Source: Leadbettera azotonutricia ZAS-9
Lineage (GTDB): Bacteria > Spirochaetota > Spirochaetia > Treponematales > Breznakiellaceae
Reading direction: 5' to 3'
Length of the DNA stretch: 64,000 nucleotides
Assembly (NCBI RefSeq): GCF_000214355.1
Contig: NC_015577.1
Location: forward strand, 248,001-312,000
Part shown: piece after piece, positions 33,380 to 42,075 of the stretch
Numbering within the stretch: position 1 is the stretch's first letter
How the letters are laid out: every line of letters begins with the position of its first letter
Notes under the pieces: generated by a model
The model's database searches: none
Seen by the model: only the letters and a program-made list of their open reading frames with translations
What the model was told of the DNA's origin: nothing
Made by a program: the position numbers and the translations under genes

Positions 33380-34638
33380 CAGAGGAAAAAGGGAGATGGG
33401 CTTCCATTAAAACCGGGGGCAGCGGCTTCTTGATTGCCGGCATCCCCTTGCTTCTCCTCCTCTATATCTTTACCCCCCAGCGTTTGATCCAATTCGCGGC
33501 GCTTTTTCTCCTTGTCATCGTCCTCGGCTCGCGGATCTACAGCGAGTACCTCATACGCAGCATTTGCCTCTTTAGGCGTGACGGCGAACTCCGGGGCTTC
33601 AGGCATGAGTGGATCGAAGCGGAACTTTCTGTAGAGAACAGGGGGAGGCTTCCTGCCTTCATGCTGGCAGTGGGGGACAATCCGGGGAGGCTCGCGGTTT
33701 TTAGGGACAACAAGATACTCTGCACCCTGGGCGCCAGGAGGCGAAGGATTTTCAGGTGGCAGGGTTACGGTTCAAGCAGGGGCGAGTTCAGCCTTGGGCC
33801 CGCAATAGTCCGGGGCGCAGACCCCCTGGGGCTTTTTCCTTTCACTTTGATTTCGGCTGAGACGACCCATCTTTTTGTGTACCCTGCGCCGGGCTTTTTA
33901 AATCTTAGGCCGCCGGGCGGCATACCCCTGGGCGCATTGATTACCGCCAATCCTTTTGACGAAGATCTTACCCGCTGCCGTTCCCTCAGGGAGTATTACC
34001 CCGGCGACGAAATGAGGCGCATCAACTGGAAAGCCAGTGCCAGGATGATAGCCCAAAGCGGAGGCAATGGCTGGGGCGGCCTCATGGTAAATGAATACGA
34101 ATCCACCCTTTCGTACCCTTTGGTGGTTTTTCTTAACGCGGACCCCGCAGAATATCATTTAAAAACCAGGGAACTCTACCTTGAGCGTGCCATCGAAGCT
34201 GCTGCGGCTGTCTGCCTCATGGCCTCCCGGGAACGGCAGACCCTTGGCTTCATACTCCACACAAAACGAGGCCAGTTTGGCGAAGGCGTGATCAGCCCCG
34301 CTGCGTTCACCTTAATCCCCATACTGGAAAGATTGGCAGTATTTGCGCACAGGGATCTTGAAGAAAACGAAAAAAGCATTGATGATACTGAATTAAGCGT
34401 AACGCTGCGCGGCAGTACGGCGCGTATGCTGGATGAAGGGAAATTCCTTCCCTTCGGGACCAGGCTGGTTTATGCGGGCTCCGGCCTTGAGGAAAGCGAT
34501 TATCAGGCTCTGGGCAGTTTGAGGCGCTATCATCTTACCCTGGAGTACCTCTGCCTGGACGAAAAGGCCCTCCCGCCCCCAGGGGAAAGGGGTTTTAATC
34601 AATACCAGATGAAAGAGGCCGGCTATGAGATTCTCTAG
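33376..34638 (+). CDS. DUF58 protein (first copy)
   Basis: 420 residues. Two N-terminal helices (FLIAGIPLLLLLYIFTP; LIQFAALFLLVIVLG) anchor it in the membrane; the DUF58 signature YYPGDEMRRINWKASARM is at about residue 205, followed by the vWA-like C-terminal part (LVVFLNADPAEYHLKT). DUF58 proteins work with MoxR ATPases in envelope functions. Stop overlaps the next start by 14 bases. Confidence 0.9.
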   Translation: MTEEKGRWASIKTGGSGFLIAGIPLLLLLYIFTPQRLIQFAALFLLVIVLGSRIYSEYLIRSICLFRRDGELRGFRHEWIEAELSVENRGRLPAFMLAVGDNPGRLAVFRDNKILCTLGARRRRIFRWQGYGSSRGEFSLGPAIVRGADPLGLFPFTLISAETTHLFVYPAPGFLNLRPPGGIPLGALITANPFDEDLTRCRSLREYYPGDEMRRINWKASARMIAQSGGNGWGGLMVNEYESTLSYPLVVFLNADPAEYHLKTRELYLERAIEAAAAVCLMASRERQTLGFILHTKRGQFGEGVISPAAFTLIPILERLAVFAHRDLEENEKSIDDTELSVTLRGSTARMLDEGKFLPFGTRLVYAGSGLEESDYQALGSLRRYHLTLEYLCLDEKALPPPGERGFNQYQMKEAGYEIL

Positions 34639-36244
34639 CGAAGATTCTGCCCCGGCGGTTCCGGTTTTGGCAGAACCTGTTGCCGAAAAGCCCTTCTATG
34701 CGGTACTGGCTGTCTATATCCCCCTGTCGGCTATGCTCTGCCTCCTGCCCCTAACCGGGAGAATCATTGGGGCGCTCTATATGATGGCTGTTTCCGGAGA
34801 ATCCCCGGATGTTCGCCTTCCCTATGGGATCTGGTATCTCGCAGCATTGCTGTCGGGCCTTGCCGCATCGGGCTACAGCGCATTGATGAAAAGGGCCAAG
34901 GGGGATCATGGGGCTTCGGATTTCCGGGGGGGTGTCATTGTGCTGATACTGGCTTATGCCCTGGGTTCGATTCTTTATTTTAACCGTCCCTTTGGGATGC
35001 GCTTTTTCCCGTCAACTGCAAATGTACCCGCTTCCTTTGTTTCTCTTGTCTCCTGGTTCATGGTGCTTTCCATTAAGAAGGTATTTGCGGAACGCGGGCT
35101 TTTTGAATCCCATGCAGCAAAATACCATGGCGAAAAGCTCAGGGCCCTTATGCTGGAGGACTCTGTCTTGCTGAGCGACGCTGACAAAAGCCTTGGGAAG
35201 CTCATGGTTTTTTATGGTACAACCCTGGTGTTCACCTTATTGCTTGGCTTTGCGTGTGCAGGTCTTGGGGCAAGGCTGCCCCTTTCCCTGCTGGCTGCTT
35301 TAATCCTGCTCTTTATTGCGGGGATTTGCCTCCAGGGTTTTTTTGGGATACTGCGCCGTGAGTATGCTTTTGCAACCGAAGGGATAGTCCTGCCTTCAGA
35401 AGACCGCGCCCGCTCCCTGCCGGCGATAGGTTTTTTTGCCCTTGTCGCGGCAGGGCTGGGCATCCTTCTCTCTTCCGACACAAGCCTCCTCCCGCCGGGC
35501 ATCCTGGCTGCTTTCTTCCGCTGGTTTTTTTCACTCATAGCCCGGCTCTTTAAACCCGCTCCCCCTGGGGAATATCTCCCTCCCATGGCAGAATTTATGC
35601 CGGAAATGCCCGGACTGCCCCCGGAATTCCTTGAAGCAGCGGCGCAGAAAGAACCCTGGCCTTTTTGGGATTATGTAAAATACGGCTTGATTGCATTGGC
35701 GGCTTTTCTTTTCCTCTGGTTCATGGTGTACCCCCTCCTCTCCCGTCCCCGATCTTCCCTTGGAGGAGTGTCCCTGCTCGAAAAGTTTCGCCGTTTCCTT
35801 GTCCGCTGGTTTGCAAACTTCGGCAAGGGTTTGGCTTTTTTCTTCGCTTCGATAAGGGGAGGGGGAGTAAAAATGGGGAAGGCTTCGGAGTCGGAAATAC
35901 GCCGTTTTGCCGATGACTTCCTCGCGGGCTACAGCCCTGCCAAAAGACGGGAGATGCGCCGCAGCGTTACGCTTTTCGCCCGCCTCATACTGTGGGGATC
36001 TGAAACCCTCAAAGTGTCCTGGAAGGCTTCTTATGCGCCCGGAGAATTCTGCACCTTACTGGCGGGGAAATCTAGTGCTGCTAATCCCGGCGAAATGAAC
36101 TCCGCCGAAAAAGGCTCGGCAATAATCCGCTGCGGAGAGCTGTTTGAGAAGGCCCTTTATGCGGCGGCGCCTCTTTCTGCTGATGAGCAAGAGGAGTTTA
36201 AGGGGCTGGTGGAGGGGATTACCCGAACTCCCTCACCGCTCTAA
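34625..36244 (+). CDS. Polytopic membrane protein with DUF4129-like C-terminus
   Basis: 539 residues. About nine membrane helices in the first 400 residues (for example VLAVYIPLSAMLCLLPL; FALVAAGLGILLSS; LIALAAFLFLWFMVYPLL). The last 110 residues are soluble and end with FEKALYAAAPLSADEQEEFKGL, resembling the DUF4129 domain seen at the C-terminus of MoxR-linked transglutaminases. No transglutaminase triad here. It completes the MoxR-DUF58 operon. GAGG precedes the ATG. The last 26 bases overlap the convergent UroD-like gene. Confidence 0.7.
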   Translation: MRFSSEDSAPAVPVLAEPVAEKPFYAVLAVYIPLSAMLCLLPLTGRIIGALYMMAVSGESPDVRLPYGIWYLAALLSGLAASGYSALMKRAKGDHGASDFRGGVIVLILAYALGSILYFNRPFGMRFFPSTANVPASFVSLVSWFMVLSIKKVFAERGLFESHAAKYHGEKLRALMLEDSVLLSDADKSLGKLMVFYGTTLVFTLLLGFACAGLGARLPLSLLAALILLFIAGICLQGFFGILRREYAFATEGIVLPSEDRARSLPAIGFFALVAAGLGILLSSDTSLLPPGILAAFFRWFFSLIARLFKPAPPGEYLPPMAEFMPEMPGLPPEFLEAAAQKEPWPFWDYVKYGLIALAAFLFLWFMVYPLLSRPRSSLGGVSLLEKFRRFLVRWFANFGKGLAFFFASIRGGGVKMGKASESEIRRFADDFLAGYSPAKRREMRRSVTLFARLILWGSETLKVSWKASYAPGEFCTLLAGKSSAANPGEMNSAEKGSAIIRCGELFEKALYAAAPLSADEQEEFKGLVEGITRTPSPL

Positions 36245-37463
36245 ACATCTCCACGATATTTTCAGGCGGCACATCGGCCAGGATATTGTGAACCTGCTGG
36301 AACACGAATCCACCGTCTTTGTTGAGTGTTTCAAGGTTCTTCTGTACATGAGGGCCTATTTCAGCGGGTTTTCCGTGGGGCAGTACGGAGCGGGTATCGC
36401 AGCCGCCTCCCCAGAGGCTGAGTTTGCCGAGGAGTTCCTTTTTTAGTTCTGCTAGGTCCATGTCCTTGCAGGTAAACTGCACGGGGTTGATGGCGTCCAG
36501 GCCGGCGTCTGCAAGCAGGGGCATGAGGGGACGGACTCCGCCGCAGCAATGGAGGCATATCTTCATTTCCGGGAAACGGTCGTGGATGTATGACCACATG
36601 ATTTTTTCCCCGGGGTAGAAAAATTCATTGTAAAGCCCGGTGGAGAATTGGGGGCCTGTCTGGGTACCCATGTCGTCGCCGAAACCTATGATGTCAATGT
36701 AATCGCCTACGGAGTCGAGGTAGGCTTTGAGGTTCGCCATGTGCTTTTCCATCACTGTATCAAGGAATTTATGGATTCTTTCGGGGTTCGCCAAAAGATC
36801 CGCCAGCATATTGTCCATGCGGAAAATATACTGGGCGGTCTCCACAAGATTGCCGCCGAATATGCCGTAAATCGCCCTGTCAGTATTGCTGCGGGTTTTG
36901 GCCGCTAATTCGCGGAATTGTTTTGAGCCCGCCGGGCTTTTGTAATCCATGGGCATGGGAGGGCAGGGCACCATCATCCACATCACATCGTTTACAATCT
37001 CATCGTAATCGGAAAAATCATCTTTTTCAAAATCCTCCGCCAGGGGGAATACGGTCTGTTCGAAATAGTAGCCTGTCAGGGGCTGGCGGCCCACCATTTT
37101 TCCGTTTGAATTGTAAATGTAATTGCCGTCTTTTCCGTGGCGCACGTCAACCATGATGGGAACCTTGCAGGGGGTCCCGTCAAGAAGTTCGAAATCTTTC
37201 CAGTATTCAGGCTTCTTGTCAAAATCGCAGCCCAGCTGAAAAGTATCCACATCGAATTTGTCCAGTACATCCTGCTCGACTATGGCAAGCTGCTGGATGA
37301 GATCGTATACATAAAGGGGGCTTGGAGAAAGGCCGAGATATTCGCGCAAATTCCTGTAAGCCGCGACATTGATGCCGCTTGATCGGTGGGCGTTAAAATC
37401 AATAGGAACCCTGTCGGGCTGTTTGAAATTCAATGCTGCCATTACTCGCTGTCTGCCGGTCAT
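36219..37463 (-). CDS. Uroporphyrinogen-decarboxylase-like protein
   Basis: 414 residues with the URO-D/MtaA TIM-barrel pattern: VMAALNFKQPDRVPIDFNAH at the N-terminus, DYIDIIGFGDDMGTQTGPQFS, and CLHCCGGVRPLMPLLADAGLDAINPVQF, which carries a His-x-C metal-like site found in methyltransferase members. True HemE is unlikely because the haem-enzyme N-terminal Arg motif is absent. Members next to sugar importers are common in treponemes and clostridia but uncharacterised. Last gene of the ROK-importer operon, 11 bases after the permease; AAGGAGAG before the ATG. Confidence 0.8.
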   Translation of the reverse strand: MTGRQRVMAALNFKQPDRVPIDFNAHRSSGINVAAYRNLREYLGLSPSPLYVYDLIQQLAIVEQDVLDKFDVDTFQLGCDFDKKPEYWKDFELLDGTPCKVPIMVDVRHGKDGNYIYNSNGKMVGRQPLTGYYFEQTVFPLAEDFEKDDFSDYDEIVNDVMWMMVPCPPMPMDYKSPAGSKQFRELAAKTRSNTDRAIYGIFGGNLVETAQYIFRMDNMLADLLANPERIHKFLDTVMEKHMANLKAYLDSVGDYIDIIGFGDDMGTQTGPQFSTGLYNEFFYPGEKIMWSYIHDRFPEMKICLHCCGGVRPLMPLLADAGLDAINPVQFTCKDMDLAELKKELLGKLSLWGGGCDTRSVLPHGKPAEIGPHVQKNLETLNKDGGFVFQQVHNILADVPPENIVEMFRAVREFG

Positions 37464-37474
37464 AATCGCTCTCC

Positions 37475-38314
37475 TTATTCAAGTCCTGACTGCATGGAAA
37501 AACCTTTGATAAAGTATTTTCGCAGGGCAATAAAAAGCAAAATTGTGGGAATAGAAGTAAAAATAACACCCGCCATCATCACGGGGATTTTTCCTCCCCC
37601 TGTGCCTGTGGACTGGGCCACTGCAACCATGATGGGACGGACTTTTTCGCTGGACGAAAGGATCATCCCAAAGAGGAGATCGTTCCATATCCACATGCCC
37701 TGGAATAGGGCAACTACCGCAGTGGGCGCTTTAAGCTGGGGCTGGTATATGCGGAAGAAAATACCCACTGGCCCGCAGCCGTCTATCATGGCGGCCTGCA
37801 TAATTTGATCGTCAAGGTTGAGAAAATAGCCCCGGTACAGAAAGGTCGCAAAGGGGGTACAAATGGCGGAGTAGAGGAGTATCATACCGAATTTGGTGTT
37901 GTATATTCCGAGCCAGTTATAGGTGCGCAGCAGGGGAATAAGGTAAAGCTGGAAGGGGAATATGGTTCCGCTATAAATAAGGAGGAATATAAAAAAGCTG
38001 CCTCTGGGTTTAAGTTTTGTTACCGCGAAGGCTGCGGTTGATGAAAGGAGTATGCAGAAAATTACTCCGCTCACTGCATAAATAAACGAATTCAAAAAAT
38101 TGATGTGGAGATGATAATAAGAAAAAACTTCTTTCAGGTTATTGATGAATTCAAAGCCCTTGGGAGGCTGGTAAAATTTCGTATTTATGTATTCTGCGGG
38201 GGTCTTAAAGGCCACCATGAGGGTCGAAATAATCGGCAATAGCCATACCGCGCAGAGCACAATAAGGATAAGGTAAACAACAATAGTACCAATGGTGATT
38301 TTCTTTTTTGTCAT
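37475..38314 (-). CDS. Sugar ABC transporter permease, MalG type (second importer)
   Basis: 279 residues from the ATG at 38314 (MTKKKITIG), which follows GGGGAAGGAA; a start nine codons upstream is possible. Six membrane helices; EAA-loop QAAMIDGCGPVGIFFRIYQPQL near residue 185; C-terminal YFIKGFSMQSGLE. Partner of the MalF-type protein 10 bases upstream. No ATPase in this operon. Confidence 0.88.
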   Translation of the reverse strand: MTKKKITIGTIVVYLILIVLCAVWLLPIISTLMVAFKTPAEYINTKFYQPPKGFEFINNLKEVFSYYHLHINFLNSFIYAVSGVIFCILLSSTAAFAVTKLKPRGSFFIFLLIYSGTIFPFQLYLIPLLRTYNWLGIYNTKFGMILLYSAICTPFATFLYRGYFLNLDDQIMQAAMIDGCGPVGIFFRIYQPQLKAPTAVVALFQGMWIWNDLLFGMILSSSEKVRPIMVAVAQSTGTGGGKIPVMMAGVIFTSIPTILLFIALRKYFIKGFSMQSGLE

Positions 38315-38324
38315 TTCCTTCCCC

Positions 38325-39215
38325 TTATTTATTATCCGCATGATCCACCGTAGAGGTGGCCCGCATGTAGATTGCGGTTATGGGGAGGATCAGGAGGGTG
38401 AGGAATACGCCAATGGCGGCGCCGAAACCCTGATGATTGCGCTGGAAGCTTTCGACAAACATATTCACCGCCAGGGTTTCCGAAGACCGCACAGGCCCTC
38501 CCCTGGTCATGATATAAATGAGGTCAAAGGCCTTGAATGAATTGACTATTGCCATTCCTACTACCACTGTAGTAATGGGCTTGAGCATGGGAAAGGTAAT
38601 GTGGATAAACGTCTGCCACTTGTTGCAGCCGTCAATGCGGGATGCTTCAATCTGCTCGGAAGGAATCGATGTAAGCCCCATAAGGAACATCACAAGGTTG
38701 ACCCCAAGCTGCTGCCAACTCCAGGCAATGAGAAGGGATATATTATTAAGGGGCATTTTATAAAGCCAGTCGATTTTTGTTTTAAAACCCACCATAAGCA
38801 GAATTTGGTTTAGCACGCCGTATTCTTTGGAATACATATACCACCAGATTGCCCCGACAGACACAAAGGAAATAGTCAGGGGCATGAAAAAAACGGATTT
38901 GAAAAAGTTTTCGCCCTTGATGCCGTTGACGAATACGGCGATGAGAAGCCCTACGCCCACGGAGAATACAATGGTAAACACCACCCAGAGTACGGAATTG
39001 AAAATGGATCGGACAAAGTTGCTGTCCTTAAACATGTTGATATAATTCCCAAAACCCACAAAGCGCATTACCGAAAGGCCATCGCTCTCAAAAAGGCTGA
39101 GATAAATATTCCTGAACATGGGGACAATGAACATAAACGTTACCACCGCAACTGCGGGGAAAGCGAAAATGTAACCCCACTTCTGAAAAAGCTTATTCAA
39201 AACACACCTCTGCAT
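38325..39215 (-). CDS. Sugar ABC transporter permease, MalF type (second importer)
   Basis: 296 residues from the ATG at 39215; a TTG at 39200 preceded by AGAGGTG is an alternative start and better supported by a ribosome site. Six membrane helices (WGYIFAFPAVAVVTFMFIVPM onward) and EAA-type loop IEASRIDGCNKWQTFIHITFPML. The conserved TRGGPVRSSETLAVNM segment is typical of MalF partners. Separated from the binding-protein gene by a hairpin. Confidence 0.88.
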   Translation of the reverse strand: MQRCVLNKLFQKWGYIFAFPAVAVVTFMFIVPMFRNIYLSLFESDGLSVMRFVGFGNYINMFKDSNFVRSIFNSVLWVVFTIVFSVGVGLLIAVFVNGIKGENFFKSVFFMPLTISFVSVGAIWWYMYSKEYGVLNQILLMVGFKTKIDWLYKMPLNNISLLIAWSWQQLGVNLVMFLMGLTSIPSEQIEASRIDGCNKWQTFIHITFPMLKPITTVVVGMAIVNSFKAFDLIYIMTRGGPVRSSETLAVNMFVESFQRNHQGFGAAIGVFLTLLILPITAIYMRATSTVDHADNK

Positions 39216-39256
39216 TTAATGGCAGGCCAGCATTGCTGCACATAAGCCCGCATTGT

Positions 39257-39293
39257 GAGCCAGTTTCAAAATTGGTTATTTTGAAACTGGCTC
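39257..39293. repeat. Perfect 16-bp inverted repeat between binding protein and permease genes
   Basis: GAGCCAGTTTCAAAAT, 5-base loop TGGTT, then its exact reverse complement. Position, between binding-protein stop (39307) and permease start (39215), is where hairpins protect the upstream part of importer mRNAs so that binding protein is made in excess. One arm recurs at 9332-9348 and a diverged copy at 44294-44340. No T-tract on the coding strand. Confidence 0.8.
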
Positions 39294-39306
39294 TTGTTAA
39301 AAAATC

Positions 39307-40596
39307 TTACTTAAAATACGCGTCGCAGAGTTTCTGGATATCTGCCGTGATTGCCTGAGGGGTAGCGGAGTTCACAATGAATTCCTGGAATTTTCCGTTT
39401 ACCTGCAGCATCAGCTCTGTGGGCATGTTTTCCCAGAAGCGGGTAAGGGTAACATAGTTGCCGCCTACAATCTCTTTCTGGACAGCCTGTTTCATGGGCG
39501 AAAGGAAAGAAATGTCGGCTTTGGAATTTACCGGGAAGCTTTCAGTCTGTTTTGCGAGGAAGCTGTTGCCCACGGGGCTCATCCAATAATCAACAGCCTT
39601 CAGTGCGTCTGCGAGATGAGGGGCGTTCTTGGCGACCAATATGGGGGAAGGCTCGAGGATAGCGCGTTTCCTGCCGTCACGGGTCTTGAGGAAGAAGAAG
39701 CCTACCTTGCTTTCGGGAACACCAAGGTCGATGAGATTGGTCTTGTAGAACCAGGTGCCGCCTATAATCTGGATCAGCTGGTTGTCATTAAAGAGCCTGG
39801 GCACATCGCTGAAGTAGTTGACTGAAGGATCGGTAAAGTAGCCCTTGCTAATCATGTCTCTCCAAATCGTGAAGATTTCCACGGCCTGGGGATCGGTCCA
39901 CTTCTTTTTGCCTGTACAGAGATCGTTGTAGAGGTCGGGGTTAACAGATGAAGCGATTTCTTCAAAAGTGATGAAGGCGGGCCATTCGTCAACGATGGTC
40001 TGATTCAGCGGGATTTTCCCCGCAGCTTTGATCTTCGCGCAGTTGGAAAGGAATTCGTCCCAGCTTGCAGGTTCTTTTAAACCCAGCTGCGAATAGACTT
40101 CTTTGTTGTAATACACCAGCCAGTATTCAAGACCCCAGGGAAGGGCGTAGAGCTGGCCATCGATGGTGAACATGTCCCTGATGCCCTGGGAATAATCGGC
40201 TTTGTACTTGTCCCATACCGCGGTAGTGGGCGCCAAAAGCCCGCTCTTCTGCAGATCCTGTATCCATGCGCCGGCCCACCATGAAAAGAGATCCGGAGCC
40301 GAATTGGTGGGAAGGGCTGAACGGGTTGCCGCGGTGTACACATCCGTTGAAGGATAGCCTACGACTTCAAGGCCTACGCCGTTGACCGCCTTGAGTTCTT
40401 CCCCGGCTTTCAAAAAGTAGGGTTGATAATCAGGGGCGCCGGTTTTGTCGTGGGTGATCCTGACGGTAGCCGCAGCCGCTGAGCTTGAAGAGCCTGCCGA
40501 GGACGATGACTGCCCGCCCCCGCCTGCGGCGAGGGGTTGGGTCAGGACGATTGCCAACAGGGCAACCAGGGCTGACATGAGCACTGTCTTTTTCAT
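39307..40596 (-). CDS. Extracellular solute-binding protein (second importer)
   Basis: 429 residues from the ATG at 40596, preceded by GGAGG; an upstream ATG at 40608 has no ribosome site. Signal peptide MKKTVLMSALVALLAIVLTQ then a Gly/Ser-rich N-terminus (GGGGQSSSSAGSSSSAA) as a flexible tether. Family 1 features: YALPWGLEYWLVYYNKEVYS and FLKAGEELKAVNGVGL. Periplasmic or surface sugar capture; ligand unknown. It follows the ROK regulator gene by 48 bases. Confidence 0.92.
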   Translation of the reverse strand: MKKTVLMSALVALLAIVLTQPLAAGGGGQSSSSAGSSSSAAAATVRITHDKTGAPDYQPYFLKAGEELKAVNGVGLEVVGYPSTDVYTAATRSALPTNSAPDLFSWWAGAWIQDLQKSGLLAPTTAVWDKYKADYSQGIRDMFTIDGQLYALPWGLEYWLVYYNKEVYSQLGLKEPASWDEFLSNCAKIKAAGKIPLNQTIVDEWPAFITFEEIASSVNPDLYNDLCTGKKKWTDPQAVEIFTIWRDMISKGYFTDPSVNYFSDVPRLFNDNQLIQIIGGTWFYKTNLIDLGVPESKVGFFFLKTRDGRKRAILEPSPILVAKNAPHLADALKAVDYWMSPVGNSFLAKQTESFPVNSKADISFLSPMKQAVQKEIVGGNYVTLTRFWENMPTELMLQVNGKFQEFIVNSATPQAITADIQKLCDAYFK

Positions 40597-40644
40597 AATA
40601 ACCTCCAAAAAATATTTATAAGCACTTAGTGCCTATTAACACAC

Positions 40645-41799
40645 TCAACGCTCGAAATGGCGTTCCATTACTAACGCTGTAATCCCTATGAGCTCCGCAT
40701 TTATGGGATACCGCGCAGCCAGCACATTCACATACCTTGTGTCAGGGGCGAACATGAGGCGGTTAATCGACTCCTGCAGCCTCGGGATAATGAGATCCTC
40801 CCCCAAAAGGGCTGAGCCCGAAATATAAATGCACTGTATATCCAAAAGCGCAATGGCGCTGATAAGGCTCGTTTCAAGGTACCTCAAGAGCCGGTCTATA
40901 ACCGTGCAGGCGAAGCCATCTCCATGGCGCGCCTTGCTCACAATCTCGTTCCAGGTGATATCCGGATCGCCGCCGTTTTCCCTGGCATATTCGATGAGAG
41001 CACTGATGGAAGCGTATTCCTGGAGGCAGCCGCTCATGCTTTTTTTCCCCAGGGAATCCCTGTCGACCACCATGCCCCCCATGAGCCCTGCAAGGCCGCT
41101 CGCCCCCTGCCAGACTTTCTGATCGCTTACCACGCAGCCCCCTATCCATTCGTTCAATATCATATAGAGGAAATTGGTATAGCCCTGCTTGTTGCCGTAG
41201 TAAAGTTCGCTCAAAGCGCCCACATGGGTTCCCAATTCCAGATAGGTCGGGATACCGAAGGCCTTGTACAAAACCTCCCCTATGGGAATATTGACAAGGC
41301 CCTTAAACCCGCCTGGCGGTTCCAGGATTATCCCCCGTTCAGGGTCAAGGGGCCCGGGAGCTGAAATGCCTATGCCCCAGATTCTGTCCTTCCATTCATC
41401 GTTCACAAGCTTGGTGCATATATGGAGGATGGTGTCCATAAACTCGTCCGCCGCTTCTGTGGGGGAAATCTCGAAACGCTCGGATCTGAGAATGCTGCCG
41501 TTGAGGTTGACCATGCCGATCTCGGTAAAGCCCCGCTCCACAAAAACCCCCAGGGTCAGGAGGGAATCGGGCACTATGCGCAGAAGGCCGGCCCGCCGGC
41601 CGGCCGCAGTCTCGATTTTGCCGCTTTCCTCCACTACCCCCTGGCGTATGTATTCGTTCACCAGATTGGTGATGGTCATCTTGCTCAGCTGGGTGTGCTC
41701 GCAGAGCTGGGTTCTGGAACAGGGCCCGAACATGGAAATAGCCCTCAGCACCAGGTACTTGTTGCTCTCATTCATGGAATGATGATTAACGCCCTTCAA
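40645..41799 (-). CDS. ROK-family transcriptional regulator
   Basis: 384 residues. Winged-helix N-terminus (SRTQLCEHTQLSKMTITNLV), then the ROK sugar-kinase-like domain (WGIGISAPGPLDPERGII). Two hallmarks are degenerate: the kinase Asp motif NDAN is replaced (LELGTHVGALSELYYG), and the ROK zinc motif C-x-C-G-x2-G-C is reduced to SGCLQE, so it should be a regulator without kinase activity or zinc. Start is TTG at 41799 behind AGGGGGA; ATG at 41775 is an alternative. It heads the second importer operon and probably controls it in response to the imported sugar. Confidence 0.87.
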   Translation of the reverse strand: MKGVNHHSMNESNKYLVLRAISMFGPCSRTQLCEHTQLSKMTITNLVNEYIRQGVVEESGKIETAAGRRAGLLRIVPDSLLTLGVFVERGFTEIGMVNLNGSILRSERFEISPTEAADEFMDTILHICTKLVNDEWKDRIWGIGISAPGPLDPERGIILEPPGGFKGLVNIPIGEVLYKAFGIPTYLELGTHVGALSELYYGNKQGYTNFLYMILNEWIGGCVVSDQKVWQGASGLAGLMGGMVVDRDSLGKKSMSGCLQEYASISALIEYARENGGDPDITWNEIVSKARHGDGFACTVIDRLLRYLETSLISAIALLDIQCIYISGSALLGEDLIIPRLQESINRLMFAPDTRYVNVLAARYPINAELIGITALVMERHFER

Positions 41800-41897
41800 A
41801 CCTGTCCCCCTATTCGTAAAAAACCTTTACCCAGAACCTGGCCAATCTTGAATTCCCCAAATTTTTGCCAAAAAATCCGGAAATAGCAAAATCTTGC

Positions 41898-41918
41898 TAA
41901 AATATTCACAATATTTTA
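41898..41918. promoter_or_regulatory. Candidate operator at the ROK promoter
   Basis: TAAAATATT, three bases, AATATTTTA: perfect 9-bp inverted repeat located just downstream of the predicted -10. Half-site TAAAATATT recurs at both rhamnoside-locus promoters. Confidence 0.5.
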
Positions 41919-41926
41919 CTGATTTT

Positions 41927-41955
41927 AGTGTAACATGGGTATTTCCGGCTGTCAA
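41927..41955 (-). promoter_or_regulatory. Promoter of the ROK-importer operon
   Basis: Minus strand TTGACA (41955-41950), 17 bases, TACACT (41932-41927). The inverted repeat at 41898-41918 would overlap the start of transcription, a normal place for repression. Confidence 0.6.
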
Positions 41956-42057
41956 CGAATTTTTTCAATTAATATAAATTATTTACAATTGGAAAGAAAC
42001 CCGCAAAAGATGCCTCTTGCCGCATGAATTGCCCGCCTTGCCCAAGCCCTCCCTCCC

Positions 42058-42066
42058 TGCTATGCT
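42058..42066 (+). promoter_or_regulatory. Extended -10 of the second MoxR operon
   Basis: TGC-TATGCT followed by nine bases and the ATG at 42076, with no Shine-Dalgarno in between. Same layout as the first MoxR operon. Confidence 0.45.
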
Positions 42067-42075
42067 GAAAAAAGC

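Noticed and set aside
40622-40632. Dyad GCACT-T-AGTGC before the second binding-protein gene
   Set aside because: Single-base centre cannot form a hairpin and the dyad is too short to call an operator without a second example.
41800-42075. Intergenic region checked for a tRNA or small RNA
   Set aside because: No cloverleaf or stable structure; it holds only the ROK promoter, its operator and the moxR2 -10.
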